Of a stretch of DNA of 64,000 nt, positions 27,296-37,082 are shown in pieces (position 1 is the stretch's first letter; each line of letters begins with the position of its first letter). This DNA is from Candidatus Magnetobacterium casense. GTDB taxonomy: Bacteria > Nitrospirota > Thermodesulfovibrionia > Thermodesulfovibrionales > Magnetobacteriaceae. The translations under genes were made by a program, and so were the position numbers. The stretch is from contig NZ_JMFO01000006.1 of assembly GCF_000714715.1 (NCBI RefSeq), forward strand, positions 1-64,000, read 5' to 3'. Under the pieces are notes generated by a model, which was not told the origin of the DNA, did no database searches, and worked only from the letters and a program-made list of their open reading frames with translations.

Positions 27296-27567
27296 ACCTA
27301 ATACCTCCGAAAGTCAAGGATTGGTGACAGCAATCAAAGACTGCATGATTTAGCTAAACTATTACCGTATCTTCTTTATATTTATGGTAATTTGACAATG
27401 TTATATTTTATATCATCCTAATTACTTTTGCACTTTTTAGCTTTCAAATGAAGCATACTAGAATATTAACATAGTGGATAAAGATATTGTCAATTGGGAT
27501 GGATGTGTGTCTTTATTAAAGTCCGCAAGTGTGATTTTGGTCACTATTGTCAAAACTTACACAAAAG
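27296..27567. other. Divergent AT-rich intergenic region
   Basis: This is 272 bases between the divergently transcribed metalloprotease and Rpn-like genes. It is AT-rich and contains two TTGACAAT-like stretches, near 27393 and, inverted, near 27489. No gene or clear promoter pair was identified. Confidence 0.5.
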
Positions 27568-28452
27568 ATGTATGATAAGAGTATGTCGGGTCAGTATGAT
27601 AAGATAACCAAGGAGACCATGCGTGAGGTTGTTGACGTTCTACTCTCCAGGGTGATGAAGATAGACGCTGTGAGTGTCACTGCCATAGAGAGCAAGATGC
27701 AGGTCACCGATGAGAGGGAGGCCGATTTTCTCTTAAAAGTGGTTACAGTGCAGGGTGAAACTATCATTGTTCACATAGAGTTTCAATTGACCAATGATAA
27801 AGACATGGTCTACAGGATGCTGAGATACTGGTGTCATATGACGCAGATACATAAACTCCCTGTGATACAATATGTCTTCTATATTGGTAACAAACCGTTG
27901 ACGATGGCAGAAACTATTGTTGAGCCTGATGTACACTATCGGTATAACATGATAGACATGAGAGAGATAGATTGTGAGGTGTTTTTGTATTCGATGAGGC
28001 CTCAGGAGATGGTCATAGCGGTGCTGTGCAATCTTCAGGGTAAGGGTGCCGAGGTATATTTGACGGAGCTGCTTCAGCGCGTCAGGGCCTTTGTTAGTGA
28101 GGAGACGCTCCTGAGTAAGTACATAAAGCAAATAGAAATAATGTCGCTGACAAGGGATCTGCAAGAGTATATATGTAAGGAGTTAGAAAACATGGCATTA
28201 GTATATGACATCGAGAGTGATGTAAGGTTTAAGCAAGGTCTGTCGCAGGGTCTATCGCAGGGTCTGTCGCAGGGGTTGGAAAAGGGATTGCTTGAAGGTG
28301 TAGAGCTTGCCCTTGAGGTAAAGTTTGGCAGTACCGGCTTGCTCTTAATGGAAAAGATCAGCAAGATCGATAGTCTGGACAACTTAAAGAAGATAAAAGG
28401 CTACATACGTGAAGCCTCCAGCATTGACGAACTTGTCCGGCTGATAAACTGA
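27568..28452 (+). CDS. Rpn-family nuclease / putative transposase, second copy
   Basis: The product has 294 residues from ATG 27568; ATG 27583 is an alternative and neither has a strong ribosome binding site. The core VTDEREADFLLKVV ... TIIVHIEFQLTND and MLRYWCHM, LIEPDVHYRYNMIDM-type blocks match the gene at 13452, so these are paralogues of the Rpn/PD-(D/E)XK group. The C-terminal part has a 12-bp tandem repeat (GGTCTGTCGCAG, three copies near 28239-28275) encoding QGLSQGLSQGLSQGLEKG. Such GxxxG-like repeats vary in number between copies and may tune oligomerisation or be switched by slippage. It lies 52 bases upstream of ruvA. Confidence 0.8.
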   Translation: MYDKSMSGQYDKITKETMREVVDVLLSRVMKIDAVSVTAIESKMQVTDEREADFLLKVVTVQGETIIVHIEFQLTNDKDMVYRMLRYWCHMTQIHKLPVIQYVFYIGNKPLTMAETIVEPDVHYRYNMIDMREIDCEVFLYSMRPQEMVIAVLCNLQGKGAEVYLTELLQRVRAFVSEETLLSKYIKQIEIMSLTRDLQEYICKELENMALVYDIESDVRFKQGLSQGLSQGLSQGLEKGLLEGVELALEVKFGSTGLLLMEKISKIDSLDNLKKIKGYIREASSIDELVRLIN

Positions 28453-28504
28453 ACCTTCGCAGACCTGCTGATATCATTAAAGCGACAAAGATGACAGGCT
28501 CGCT

Positions 28505-29089
28505 ATGATAGGTTCGCTCAGGGGCAGGTTGATGCGCAAGAGGGCAACGGAGGTCCTGGTAGAGACAAACGGTGTGGGGTACGAGGTGCATGTTGCCATC
28601 AACAGTGAGCTTCCCGGGGAAGGCAATGAGGTGTTTCTATACATCCATACGCACGTCAGGGAGGACGCACTGCAGTTGTATGGATTTATGCGAGATGAGG
28701 AGAGGTTGCTCTTTAGCAGGCTTATCGGCGTCTCGGGCATAGGGCCGAGGATAGCCTTGGCCACGTTGTCGGGGTTGTCTGTGGAGCGATTTGCGGCGGC
28801 CATTGAGGGGGAGGACGTGGCGATGTTGTCACGCATTCCCGGTATCGGCAAAAAAACGGCCCAGAGGCTTATCCTTGAACTCAAGGGAAAGTTGCCTTCG
28901 ATCGTACCTGCAAAGGACACCCAGTACGAAGACGCCCTCTCTGCACTGTTGACGCTCGGATACAAAAAGGCAGACATCGTTACCACCCTCGATTTGCTCA
29001 ACAAACGAGGCATAAAAGACATTGAGGCCCTCATCAGGGAGGCGCTGAAATACCTCTCAGAGGGTGCAACGGGAACCTCCAGCAATTGA
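28505..29089 (+). CDS. ruvA: Holliday junction branch-migration protein RuvA
   Basis: The product has 194 residues. [20 protein letters not shown] followed by VGYEVHV begins the OB-fold, two helix-hairpin-helix motifs follow ([16 protein letters not shown] and [20 protein letters not shown]), and a flexible linker leads to the C-terminal three-helix RuvB-binding domain ([13 protein letters not shown]). It tetramerises on Holliday junctions and loads RuvB. The stop overlaps the ruvB TTG start. ruvC is not next to it. Confidence 0.97.
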   Translation: MIGSLRGRLMRKRATEVLVETNGVGYEVHVAINSELPGEGNEVFLYIHTHVREDALQLYGFMRDEERLLFSRLIGVSGIGPRIALATLSGLSVERFAAAIEGEDVAMLSRIPGIGKKTAQRLILELKGKLPSIVPAKDTQYEDALSALLTLGYKKADIVTTLDLLNKRGIKDIEALIREALKYLSEGATGTSSN

Positions 29090-30096
29090 AAAAAGACGAC
29101 ATCTGTCAACCCGGCACCATGAAGGAGGATATCACAACGGAGGTCACACTCAGACCAAAGACCTTTGACGACTTCATTGGCCAGGACAGACTCAAGGACA
29201 ATCTCAGCGTCTTTATTGAGGCAGCCAGGGGACGTGGCGAACCGCTTGACCACATATTGTTCTGCGGCCCCCCCGGACTTGGAAAGACCACGCTTGCAAA
29301 CATCATCGCCACCGAACTCAAGGTCAACATAAAGTCCACCTCCGGCCCCGTCCTGGAGAGACAGGGCGACCTGGCCGCCATACTGACAAACCTCTCAGAG
29401 CACGACATCCTGTTCATAGACGAAATCCACAGGATGCCACGTGTCGTAGAGGAGGTGCTGTACCCTGCCATGGAGGACTTCAAGCTCGATATCCTCATTG
29501 GTCAGGGGCCAAATGCCAGAACCCTCAAGCTCAACCTCCCGCGGTTCACCCTGGCGGGGGCAACCACACGCACAGGCCTTCTGACCTCACCGCTGAGGGA
29601 CCGCTTTGGTGTCATCAACAGGTTGCAGTACTACAGCGCCGATGAGCTTGTAATTATCGTGAAGCGTTCGGCCAAAATACTCAACGTCAGGATAAACGAT
29701 GACGCCGCACTGGAGATCGCAAAACGGGCTCGCGCAACCCCGAGAATCGCAAACAGGCTGTTACGAAGGGTCAGGGACTTCGCACAGGTCAAAAACAACG
29801 GCATCATTGATATTGCCATAACCGATAGCTCACTCCTGGCTATGAACATAGACAAAATGGGCCTGGATGAGATGGACAGGAGACTCCTGCAGACCATCAT
29901 CGAAAAGTACAACGGTGGCCCCGTTGGCCTTGACACCCTTGCCGCATCGGTCAGCGAGGAAAAGGACACCATCGAGGACGTCTATGAGCCGTTCCTCATA
30001 CAGGAGGGGTTGATCGAAAGAACCCCGCGCGGCAGACTTGCCACAAGGCTTGCATACCAGCACATGGGTATAGACCTCCCGCACAGGCTGTTCTGA
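29086..30096 (+). CDS. ruvB: Holliday junction branch-migration ATPase RuvB
   Basis: The product has 336 residues from a TTG that overlaps the ruvA stop; ATG 29119 (325 residues) is an alternative, and both keep the whole domain. It contains [12 protein letters not shown], Walker [13 protein letters not shown], Walker [16 protein letters not shown], sensor 1 [11 protein letters not shown], the arginine finger segment [10 protein letters not shown] and the C-terminal winged helix with [16 protein letters not shown]. It is the hexameric motor of junction migration in recombinational repair. Confidence 0.97.
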   Translation: MKKDDICQPGTMKEDITTEVTLRPKTFDDFIGQDRLKDNLSVFIEAARGRGEPLDHILFCGPPGLGKTTLANIIATELKVNIKSTSGPVLERQGDLAAILTNLSEHDILFIDEIHRMPRVVEEVLYPAMEDFKLDILIGQGPNARTLKLNLPRFTLAGATTRTGLLTSPLRDRFGVINRLQYYSADELVIIVKRSAKILNVRINDDAALEIAKRARATPRIANRLLRRVRDFAQVKNNGIIDIAITDSSLLAMNIDKMGLDEMDRRLLQTIIEKYNGGPVGLDTLAASVSEEKDTIEDVYEPFLIQEGLIERTPRGRLATRLAYQHMGIDLPHRLF

Positions 30097-30159
30097 CTTA
30101 TGGAGCGTTTCGATTGTGTGCAATGCAAAAAAGAAATGCCCTGACTTGCTCACCCGTGT

Positions 30160-30749
30160 TGCCTCCGTAAGTATCTATATGAAAGTAGTCTTAGGTGTGG
30201 TGGTGGTCTGTATTTGGCCAAGTCATGCTCGCTAATGTTTTTTAAAGGCAACGAGGTTCTGAAGTTCTTCTTGCAAACGGCCAATGTTTCGTTTTAGAGC
30301 AGCGGGATTTAGCAACGCATATTGTTGCCGGAGTTGCTCCTTGTTTTGTTGTGGAATATGTTCTGACTCCAGAACCCTTTGATAAGGAGTTTTAGACTTT
30401 TCGTATTTTTTAGAAATTTTGCTACCAATCCTTACCTTCGCTATTAATTTCATCACTGGCTGGAAGAAATTGGTGTATAATCTTAGATAACCATAGAGTT
30501 CATTCAATACGATGTAACCTGTTTTCCGTTTATTCTCAGCAAATAGCCTGCATAGCATCGGCCATATCCTGCCAAATCTATGAATTCGTTGAGAATCACT
30601 TTTTTTTGCTTCTTATTTGCTGCTTTGTATCTTTCGGCAAATACCTTTGTTACTGCTTGCCTTTCGTTCATCTTTAACGACATATAAACCTCCTATAATG
30701 TTGTTATATGAGGTTTATTATAATTTCGTATAGATTTTTAAGTGAGGCA
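30160..30749 (-). mobile_element. Internally deleted IS derivative B with fused transposase ends
   Basis: This 590-bp unit is bounded by TGAGGCA at 30749 and a diverged TGCCTCC end at 30160, the same termini as 7577-8035. The minus strand starts with the same leader and ATG (30683), reads MSLKMNERQAV...VILNEFIDLAGYGRCY, then jumps after about 60 residues into the transposase C-terminus (LNELYGYLRLYTNFFQPVMK ... NPAALKRNIGRLQEELQ), with a frame change at the join. At the frameshift position it has eight A bases instead of seven, so the N-terminal frame is continuous there. The catalytic core is missing. Confidence 0.8.
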
Positions 30750-30759
30750 ATTCGGACAC

Positions 30760-30788
30760 TTTACATTTTTAATCGACCGTGGTATACT
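30760..30788 (+). promoter_or_regulatory. Strong promoter with start codon almost at +1
   Basis: TTTACA (30760-30765), 17 bases, TATACT (30783-30788). The ATG of the oxidoreductase is at 30798 with no ribosome binding site, so the leader would be only a few bases. The promoter lies just outside the end of IS derivative B. Confidence 0.65.
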
Positions 30789-30797
30789 ATCTTCGAT

Positions 30798-32027
30798 ATG
30801 AGTGATGCGCCAATCAACAGGATTGTGATCGTGGGCGGTGGGATTGCCGGGGTATCGGCAGCGGAGGCTGCCAGGAAGGTGTCCGCCCAGGCCAAGGTAA
30901 TCCTTATATCGAAGGAACCCTACCTGCCATACTATCGGATAAACCTCACCCGCTATCTCGCCGGAGAGGTCAGCAACAAAGAGCTTGAAATACACCCCGC
31001 AAGCTGGTATAAAGACAAAGACATAGACATCCTCCTGGGCGCCGAGTTAAGCGGCATCGACCTGCAAAACAAGACTCTCGCCATGACCGATGGCAGCACG
31101 CAATCCTACGACAAGTTGATCCTTACGGTAGGCTCTCAGCCGTTTGTGCCTGCCATTACGGGGGCCGACAAGTCAAACGTCACGGTACTGCGGACGATGG
31201 CCGACGCCGAGTTCCTGCTCGACAACTGCCAGGGACAGACACGTTGCGTATGCATCGGTGGGGGACTGCTGGGGCTTGAGACGGCCGGGGCGCTGTCAAA
31301 GCGTGGCGTGAATGTGACGTTGCTTGAGGGCTACGACTGGTTGCTGCCAAGACAACTCAACCAAAAGGCCGGAAATATCCTGCAACGGCATATAAGCAAG
31401 GACTTTACCATACACAACGGCGTCAAAACCCGTGAGATCATTGGCCAACAGCGTGCCGACTCCGTCGTGCTCGACAACGGTACCGAAATAGCAACCGACA
31501 TGGTCATCGTCACCACGGGGGTACGTTCAAACACCGACCTTGCCGGCAAGGCAGGGCTTACCGTAAACAACGGGATCATTGTCGATGACACCATGGCAAC
31601 ATCCGACCCCGACGTCTATGCCGCCGGAGACGCCGCAGAACACGAGGGGGTCATCTACGGCACGTGGGTCGCTTCCATGTCCCAGGGGAGCATTGCCGGC
31701 ACAAATGCCGCAGGGCAACACGCCGAGTTTAAAGGTATGCCGCGCTCCAATATGCTCAAGGTACTCGGTTACGACATGTTCAGCATCGGCGAAATCAATC
31801 CCGATAGCGACAACGACAAGGTGATCGAAGGCGAACTAGACGATGGCAGCTATTACTACTTCATGTTCCGCAACGACCACATGGCAGGGGCAATACTCCT
31901 TGGCAGCATAAAGCTGTCGGCAGCCGTTAAGAAGGCCATCGAAAAAAAGATTGACTGCTCAAGCCTCCTCAACGCCAACAAGGGCGTCCAGGATGTCATC
32001 AGCTTCCTGAAAAACCCCTCTGCTTAA
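30798..32027 (+). CDS. NAD(P)/FAD-dependent oxidoreductase (NADH-rubredoxin / NirB-N type)
   Basis: The product has 409 residues from ATG 30798 (MSDAPINRIVIVGGGIAGVS); the longer frame from 30708 runs into the IS end. The FAD-binding GGGIAGVSAAEAA, ISKEPYLPYYRINLTRYLAG, the NAD-binding second Rossmann GGGLLGLETAGAL, TTGVRSNTDL and the FAD motif DPDVYAAGDAAEHEG are all present in order. This is the pyridine nucleotide-disulfide oxidoreductase family, closest to NADH-rubredoxin/ferredoxin reductases and the NirB N-terminal half. It lacks the iron-sulfur domains of full nitrite reductase. The electron acceptor is unknown; it is monocistronic as far as can be seen. Confidence 0.88.
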   Translation: MSDAPINRIVIVGGGIAGVSAAEAARKVSAQAKVILISKEPYLPYYRINLTRYLAGEVSNKELEIHPASWYKDKDIDILLGAELSGIDLQNKTLAMTDGSTQSYDKLILTVGSQPFVPAITGADKSNVTVLRTMADAEFLLDNCQGQTRCVCIGGGLLGLETAGALSKRGVNVTLLEGYDWLLPRQLNQKAGNILQRHISKDFTIHNGVKTREIIGQQRADSVVLDNGTEIATDMVIVTTGVRSNTDLAGKAGLTVNNGIIVDDTMATSDPDVYAAGDAAEHEGVIYGTWVASMSQGSIAGTNAAGQHAEFKGMPRSNMLKVLGYDMFSIGEINPDSDNDKVIEGELDDGSYYYFMFRNDHMAGAILLGSIKLSAAVKKAIEKKIDCSSLLNANKGVQDVISFLKNPSA

Positions 32028-32138
32028 TAAAGCCGCTATTCTTTTTAGCGTCTAAAGTTTCCCTCTGCCTGTACCGATAAATCCTGCAGGGATGTCTTAG
32101 GCATTCTAAATATATTGAGAGAAAGGATTATGTAATAT

Positions 32139-33830
32139 ATGAAGGGGTTTTTTGCGTTTATTGGTAGTTTGCTCATCATGTTGACAGTGGGGATGATGAC
32201 GTTAGCAGAGGCAGTTCCGGCAAATCCTGAGACTTCTACTATCACACAACCCGACGGCAGTAGTTTTCAGGTAAGACAGAGGGGAGATGAGTGGCACAAC
32301 TGGATTGAAACCGTAGAGGGGTATTCAGTGGCAAAGTCAGACGATGGTTACTGGTATTACATATCGTCATATTCCAACAACACACCCATCCTGACAAACG
32401 TAAGGGCCCACCATTCCCCACCAGCGCAATTAAACAAACACATAATGCTGCCAACGGAAGAACTGAAAAAAAAAGTGTCTGTCAAGAGCAAAGTGAACCC
32501 GAAGTCTGCCCCTAACGGTACCTTTTCGGGGAAAGTTTTATTTATCCTGGTAAAGTTTACGGACCAGAATTCCACATACACTGAGGCGAACTTTGCAACC
32601 TTGCTTTCAACCAATATCGCCGATTATTACAGCAAGGCATCCTACGGTAAGGTTACGCTGACACCGGCTAACGAAACATCAGGCACAAACAACAACGGCG
32701 TTATTGACTGGATCAACATTGGCTACGCACATCCAAACACAGGGGATAGCACTGGCACAGCCAACCAGCAGTTAGCAAAAGACGCAATTGTTGCAGCAGA
32801 CCCTTCTGTAAACTTTGCTGCCTACGACACAAATAGCGATGGTTATGTTGATACCAACGAGTTGGCTGTTGTAGTCATAGCTGCCGGATATGAGGCATCT
32901 TACTCGGCAACTCCCGCGACGCCTAATGTGTGGGGACATCAGTGGTCCATCTTCAACGTTGCACCGCCCGTGGTGGATGGTAAAACCGTGGGGGCATATC
33001 ACAACGGAGATGGCGGCTATGCCATGTTTGGTGAAGTGCATAAGACCAATGCCGTTGCCAATGCACATCAAGCAACAATAGGGATTATGGTGCATGAGTT
33101 GGGGCATCTGATCTTCAAATGGGTAGACCTGTACGACACGGACGACTCTTCTGAGGGCATAGGGGCTTTTGGTCTCATGTCTTCGGGGAGTTGGGGAAAG
33201 GCAAACACCGATACGTGGTCGGGAGCAACCCCTGTCTTACCCTGTGCCTACAGCAAGTATATCCGCGGTTGGGTCGATGGAGCCATAGGGGATGGTTCCG
33301 TATCCATTGTGGCGGCAGGCCATACAAACGCAACCTCTGCCAACACCGTCTACAGGGCAACAACGGCTAACGCTACCGAATACTTTCTCGTTGAAAACAG
33401 ACAGGCCGCAGGATACGACCTGGGGCTTGAAAATTGGTTAGGGGCAGGCTTTGGAGGCGGGCTGGCCATCTTTCATGTCGATACAAGTATGTCAACTAAC
33501 ACCAATGAAAATCATCGCCTGGTAAACCTCGAAACGGCAGACAATTATCAGATGTCAGTAGGTCACTACGGCCAAAATACCAATCTCTGGTACGCAGGTA
33601 ATGCCACAGCGTTTAATGCCGCATCAACACCAAACAGCAATCTATACAACGGTTCATTAAGTTGGGTCTCAATTAGCGCCATCTCTGCAACGGCAACGAC
33701 GATGACGGCCGTTTTCAGTAAAGTGTACACCGTTCCAACGCTGGATGCGTGGTCGATCATAGGGATTATAACGCTCTCTTCTATCGTCATGTACAGGGTA
33801 AGACGCAGGCAATTCAGCAACGCAGACTAA
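32139..33830 (+). CDS. Secreted M6-family metalloprotease with IPTL-CTERM-like tail
   Basis: The product has 563 residues. A signal peptide (MKGFFAFIGSLLIMLTVGMM followed by TLAEA) precedes a propeptide with QPDGSSFQVRQRGDEWHNW and GYSVAKSDDGYWYY, typical of M6 peptidases (immune inhibitor A group). The catalytic segment HELGHLIFKWVDLYD (His319) and the following FGLMSSGSWG turn fit HExxHxxxxxD and the Met-turn. The C-terminus VPTLDAWSIIG plus a membrane helix and RVRRR looks like an IPTL-CTERM sorting signal, which would place it on the exosortase-type anchoring route. The nearby large metalloprotease lacks this tail. Confidence 0.88.
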   Translation: MKGFFAFIGSLLIMLTVGMMTLAEAVPANPETSTITQPDGSSFQVRQRGDEWHNWIETVEGYSVAKSDDGYWYYISSYSNNTPILTNVRAHHSPPAQLNKHIMLPTEELKKKVSVKSKVNPKSAPNGTFSGKVLFILVKFTDQNSTYTEANFATLLSTNIADYYSKASYGKVTLTPANETSGTNNNGVIDWINIGYAHPNTGDSTGTANQQLAKDAIVAADPSVNFAAYDTNSDGYVDTNELAVVVIAAGYEASYSATPATPNVWGHQWSIFNVAPPVVDGKTVGAYHNGDGGYAMFGEVHKTNAVANAHQATIGIMVHELGHLIFKWVDLYDTDDSSEGIGAFGLMSSGSWGKANTDTWSGATPVLPCAYSKYIRGWVDGAIGDGSVSIVAAGHTNATSANTVYRATTANATEYFLVENRQAAGYDLGLENWLGAGFGGGLAIFHVDTSMSTNTNENHRLVNLETADNYQMSVGHYGQNTNLWYAGNATAFNAASTPNSNLYNGSLSWVSISAISATATTMTAVFSKVYTVPTLDAWSIIGIITLSSIVMYRVRRRQFSNAD

Positions 33831-33838
33831 GATTTGAC

Positions 33839-33898
33839 GTATCCTCTTAAAAAAGCATGGTAAAATGGGGTCAAGGGGGCTTCTTCGTGGCCGGGGCG
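33839..33898. repeat. Partial copy of the GTATCCTCTT element (copy 3)
   Basis: GTATCCTCTT at 33839-33848 and the following ~50 bases are almost identical to 3258-3317, including AGCATGGTAAAATGGGGTC. The matching inverted end was not found downstream, so this is a truncated copy sitting 8 bases after the M6 protease stop. GC-rich hairpins follow up to the recJ stop. Confidence 0.6.
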
Positions 33899-33992
33899 CC
33901 TCGCCCCTCCCCTTGCGGGGGAGGTCTGAGGAGGGCCAGGTGCGACCTGGAGCGGAAAAGAAGCTCCGCCGCCCTCCTTCTTTCCTTCTCTC

Positions 33993-35726
33993 TCAATCGC
34001 TTGGTCTGAAGGCCTTTACGTTGAGTTGCACGGATCTGATGCCATTGTAGGAGTTGATGGTGGGCGTAAAGGCAGCATCGAATCGTTCGTGCATCGACAG
34101 CTCCTGCAGATAACCTCCGAGGTCATAGGCGATGGCATCAATTATGTAACCGTTGTAGCCAAGTCTTAGCTTGAGGTGGTTTTTGCCAACGACCCTGGGA
34201 TTTAGCGCCATCAGCCCCTTTGACCCGAGGATTGGCTCCGGATTGCCATAGCCATAAGGGGTAAGCCTTGACAGTTCGGTCAGGAGTTTGGCGTTTACGT
34301 CTTTGAGTGCGACGTCGGCATCAATGCTTATTGTGGGGGTAAAATTGCTGTTGGCGATGGTATTTTTTACGTGCTCATTGATAAGGGTCTCAAATCTGTC
34401 TATATCCTCTGCTTTTAGGGTAAGCCCTGCCGCCTGCCTGTGCCCGCCAAACTGTATGACACACTCCGAGCAATGGGATATGGCATCACAGATGTCCAAC
34501 TCCGGTACGCTCCTGGCCGACCCCCTGGCTACCCCATTCTTTATGGAAAAGACCACGGCAGGCAAACCGTAGCGGTCAACCATCTTTGAGGCCACTATTC
34601 CCAACACGCCCTCATGCCAACCCTCATCGGCAATGATTATCACCTTGTCAAACCCCTTGCGCCTGACCTGAATCAGTGACATCTCAAGCACATACTCCTC
34701 AACACGCTGCCTTTCGAGATTGACGTTGTTGAGGTATCTGGCGATGGTTTCGGCTTCTTCGACAGAGTTCGTGATCATCAGTTTGACCACGGAAGTGGCA
34801 TCAGCCATCCTGCCGGCGGCATTGATCCGAGGTATGACTGAGTAGGACATGAGGTCAGGTTCCAAGGCTCGCTCACTTATACCGGTCAACTCCAGAAGCG
34901 CCCTCAACCCTATCCGCTTCTTCTCCGCAAGCACCCGCAGACCCTCCTTGACTATCACCCTATTTTCACCAACCAGCGGTGCCACGTCGGCTATTGTGCC
35001 AATTGCGGCGATATCCAGGAGTGTCGTGAAATCACCAACATTATACCCCCTTGCCATCAGCGCTATGGACAGCTTCAAGGACACACCGGCACCCGTCAGT
35101 ATGGAAAGTGGATTGTCCACACCCGTCAGCTTCGGATTGACGATGCAAAAGGCGGCAGGCAACACGACAGATGCAGTGCTCCCCTCTTGGCCAACGGTGT
35201 CCTTGTCTTTCCACAGTGGTTCATGATGGTCGGTTATGATGACGTCTATGTCGCAAGTGTTTGCCAACTCCACGGCCTCAAAGGAGCTGATGCCGCAATC
35301 GACCGTTATGATAAGCCCGACGTTGTTATCCCTTGCAATCTCTACTGCCGCCGTGTGAAAGCCATAGCCATGCTTGAACCTTGTGGGGATAAAGTAATCT
35401 ACATGCCCACCAAGCCTCAGCAGCGTCTCAACCAGTATGGCAGTGGCCGTTGTGCCATCGGCGTCGTAATCTCCATGGACAAGGATGCGTTGGCCGTTGT
35501 TTATGGCGCCCATTATGCGTTCAACGGCCACCGACATCCCAGGAAGCTCGTAAGGGTCAGACAAGGCGTTGAGGGAGGCCGAAAAAAAATTCTTTACCTT
35601 CTCGGGGGTTTTGATGCCGCGGTTGATCATTATTTGCGCCACTATAGGCGAAATCCCCGCAGCCTTGGACAGGTAATCTACAAACTCCCTGTTGGTTCTG
35701 TTTATAATCCATCTCTTTTGCATCAT
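33993..35726 (-). CDS. recJ: Single-stranded-DNA-specific exonuclease RecJ
   Basis: The product has 577 residues, a normal RecJ length. DHH-family motifs are all visible: LVHGDYDADGTTATAIL, DCGISSFEAVELA, the DHH signature VIITDHHEPL, and further metal-binding residues in LDIAAIGTIADVAPLVGENR. The DHHA1 domain follows with FGGHRQAAGLTL. It degrades ssDNA 5' to 3' in recombination and repair. It is the last gene of the minus-strand group starting at kdsC, 89 bases after queC. Confidence 0.96.
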   Translation of the reverse strand: MMQKRWIINRTNREFVDYLSKAAGISPIVAQIMINRGIKTPEKVKNFFSASLNALSDPYELPGMSVAVERIMGAINNGQRILVHGDYDADGTTATAILVETLLRLGGHVDYFIPTRFKHGYGFHTAAVEIARDNNVGLIITVDCGISSFEAVELANTCDIDVIITDHHEPLWKDKDTVGQEGSTASVVLPAAFCIVNPKLTGVDNPLSILTGAGVSLKLSIALMARGYNVGDFTTLLDIAAIGTIADVAPLVGENRVIVKEGLRVLAEKKRIGLRALLELTGISERALEPDLMSYSVIPRINAAGRMADATSVVKLMITNSVEEAETIARYLNNVNLERQRVEEYVLEMSLIQVRRKGFDKVIIIADEGWHEGVLGIVASKMVDRYGLPAVVFSIKNGVARGSARSVPELDICDAISHCSECVIQFGGHRQAAGLTLKAEDIDRFETLINEHVKNTIANSNFTPTISIDADVALKDVNAKLLTELSRLTPYGYGNPEPILGSKGLMALNPRVVGKNHLKLRLGYNGYIIDAIAYDLGGYLQELSMHERFDAAFTPTINSYNGIRSVQLNVKAFRPSD

Positions 35727-35815
35727 ATATCGTTAGAAATCAGCATTGCTATCATATCTGATAAATTTAAGCCTATAGTATATAATATCATAACAAGGAT
35801 GAATTAATGTAAAGA

Positions 35816-36484
35816 TCATTTTTCCCTCAACGCATTTTCTCTGATGATACAGCTATCGCACCGCATACATGGCTTACCCGTCGGGGTTGGGTCATAGCAG
35901 CTCCAGGTCATGGAGTAATCCAGTCCCAGCTCCCGTCCCCTCCGTATGATTTCGACCTTGGACATTGAGATCAACGGCGTGCGAACCGTAAACCGGAGCC
36001 TTCCCTCTGCGGATATCTTTGTTGCCAGGTTGGCCATCTCCTCAAAGGCATGGATGAACTCCGGGCGACAGTCGGGATAGCCGCTGTAGTCAACGGCATT
36101 GACGCCTATAAAGATGTTATCTGCCTCAAGCGTTTCGGCCCAGGCCAGCGCAAGCGACAGAAAAACGGTGTTTCTGGCCGGTACGTAGGTCGCAGGAATG
36201 TCGTTTGCCGCAGCTCCGTCCACGTCTGAGAACCTGTCCTTTGGGACGTCGATGTCCTGTGTTGTGAGTGCTGAACCGCCTATTGCTGTCATGTCAAGGG
36301 GCAGGACAAGGTGCCTCCTGACGGAAAACCTTCGGGCAACCGTCCTGGCGCACTCTATTTCCACCCTGTGGCGTTGTCCGTAGTCGATTGTCAGGGCGTT
36401 GAGCTCAAATCCCTCGGCATGGGCTATGGCCAGGGTCGTTGAGGAGTCTATCCCACCGCTTAGGAGCACCACGCAGCTAGGCAT
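35816..36484 (-). CDS. queC: 7-cyano-7-deazaguanine synthase QueC
   Basis: The product has 222 residues. The PP-loop [13 protein letters not shown] is at the N-terminus; [18 protein letters not shown]-like text appears as [17 protein letters not shown], and the zinc-binding cysteines occur in [19 protein letters not shown]. It makes preQ0, the precursor of queuosine and of deazaguanine DNA modification. The start overlaps the plsY stop by 8 bases. No other que genes are in the window. Confidence 0.96.
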   Translation of the reverse strand: MPSCVVLLSGGIDSSTTLAIAHAEGFELNALTIDYGQRHRVEIECARTVARRFSVRRHLVLPLDMTAIGGSALTTQDIDVPKDRFSDVDGAAANDIPATYVPARNTVFLSLALAWAETLEADNIFIGVNAVDYSGYPDCRPEFIHAFEEMANLATKISAEGRLRFTVRTPLISMSKVEIIRRGRELGLDYSMTWSCYDPTPTGKPCMRCDSCIIRENALREK

Positions 36485-37082
36485 CGGATTTCCGGCCTAT
36501 CTTCTTTTCAGTGCCATGCAGGAGTCTGCTGATATTGTCCCTGTGTTTGAAAAAGATAACAACTGTAACAACAATGCCGATTATCACCTTGACCATTGAG
36601 CGATCAATGATGTATATGTATCCAGGCAGGAGCGCAAAGGCCGTCAATGCGGCAAGTGAGGAATACCTTGTGACAAATGCCGTTATCAGCCACGTCACAA
36701 CGGTTACCCCCCACGCCCCCGGACTGTAGATGACAAAGACCCCCAGGGCAGTGGCAACCCCCTTGCCCCCCTTAAATGCCAGAAAGACCGAAAAGATGTG
36801 TCCCAGTACCGCACAAAGTCCGATAACCCCCTCCACGGTTACTCCAACCCCCAGATGCCTGCCAAGTGCAACGAAGATTGCCCCTTTAAAGATGTCGGCC
36901 AGGAGTGTAAAGAGTGCGGGGAGCTTGCCCACGCTGCGCAGGACGTTTGTGGCGCCAATGTTACGGCTGCCAACGGTCCTGAGATCGATGCCCTTTGCCC
37001 TGGCAATCAACAGCCCAAAGGGGATCGACCCCGCTAAAAATGCCGCCACACACAAGCCTGCATACGTTGCTGTGTGCATCAT
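36477..37082 (-). CDS. plsY: Glycerol-3-phosphate acyltransferase PlsY
   Basis: The product has 201 residues. I set the start at the [12 protein letters not shown] pair (37082), which overlaps the pgsA stop (ATGATG), and not at the upstream end of the open frame, which runs antisense-like through pgsA coding text in another frame. The three active loops of PlsY are seen: [23 protein letters not shown] and [13 protein letters not shown], between about five membrane helices. It acylates glycerol 3-phosphate from acyl-phosphate, the first step of phospholipid synthesis. Confidence 0.95.
   Translation of the reverse strand: MMHTATYAGLCVAAFLAGSIPFGLLIARAKGIDLRTVGSRNIGATNVLRSVGKLPALFTLLADIFKGAIFVALGRHLGVGVTVEGVIGLCAVLGHIFSVFLAFKGGKGVATALGVFVIYSPGAWGVTVVTWLITAFVTRYSSLAALTAFALLPGYIYIIDRSMVKVIIGIVVTVVIFFKHRDNISRLLHGTEKKIGRKSDA

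Noticed and set aside
30708-30797. N-terminal extension of the oxidoreductase frame
   Set aside because: It reads through the terminal repeat of the IS derivative and has no start signal; MSDAPINRIVIVGGG is the normal beginning.
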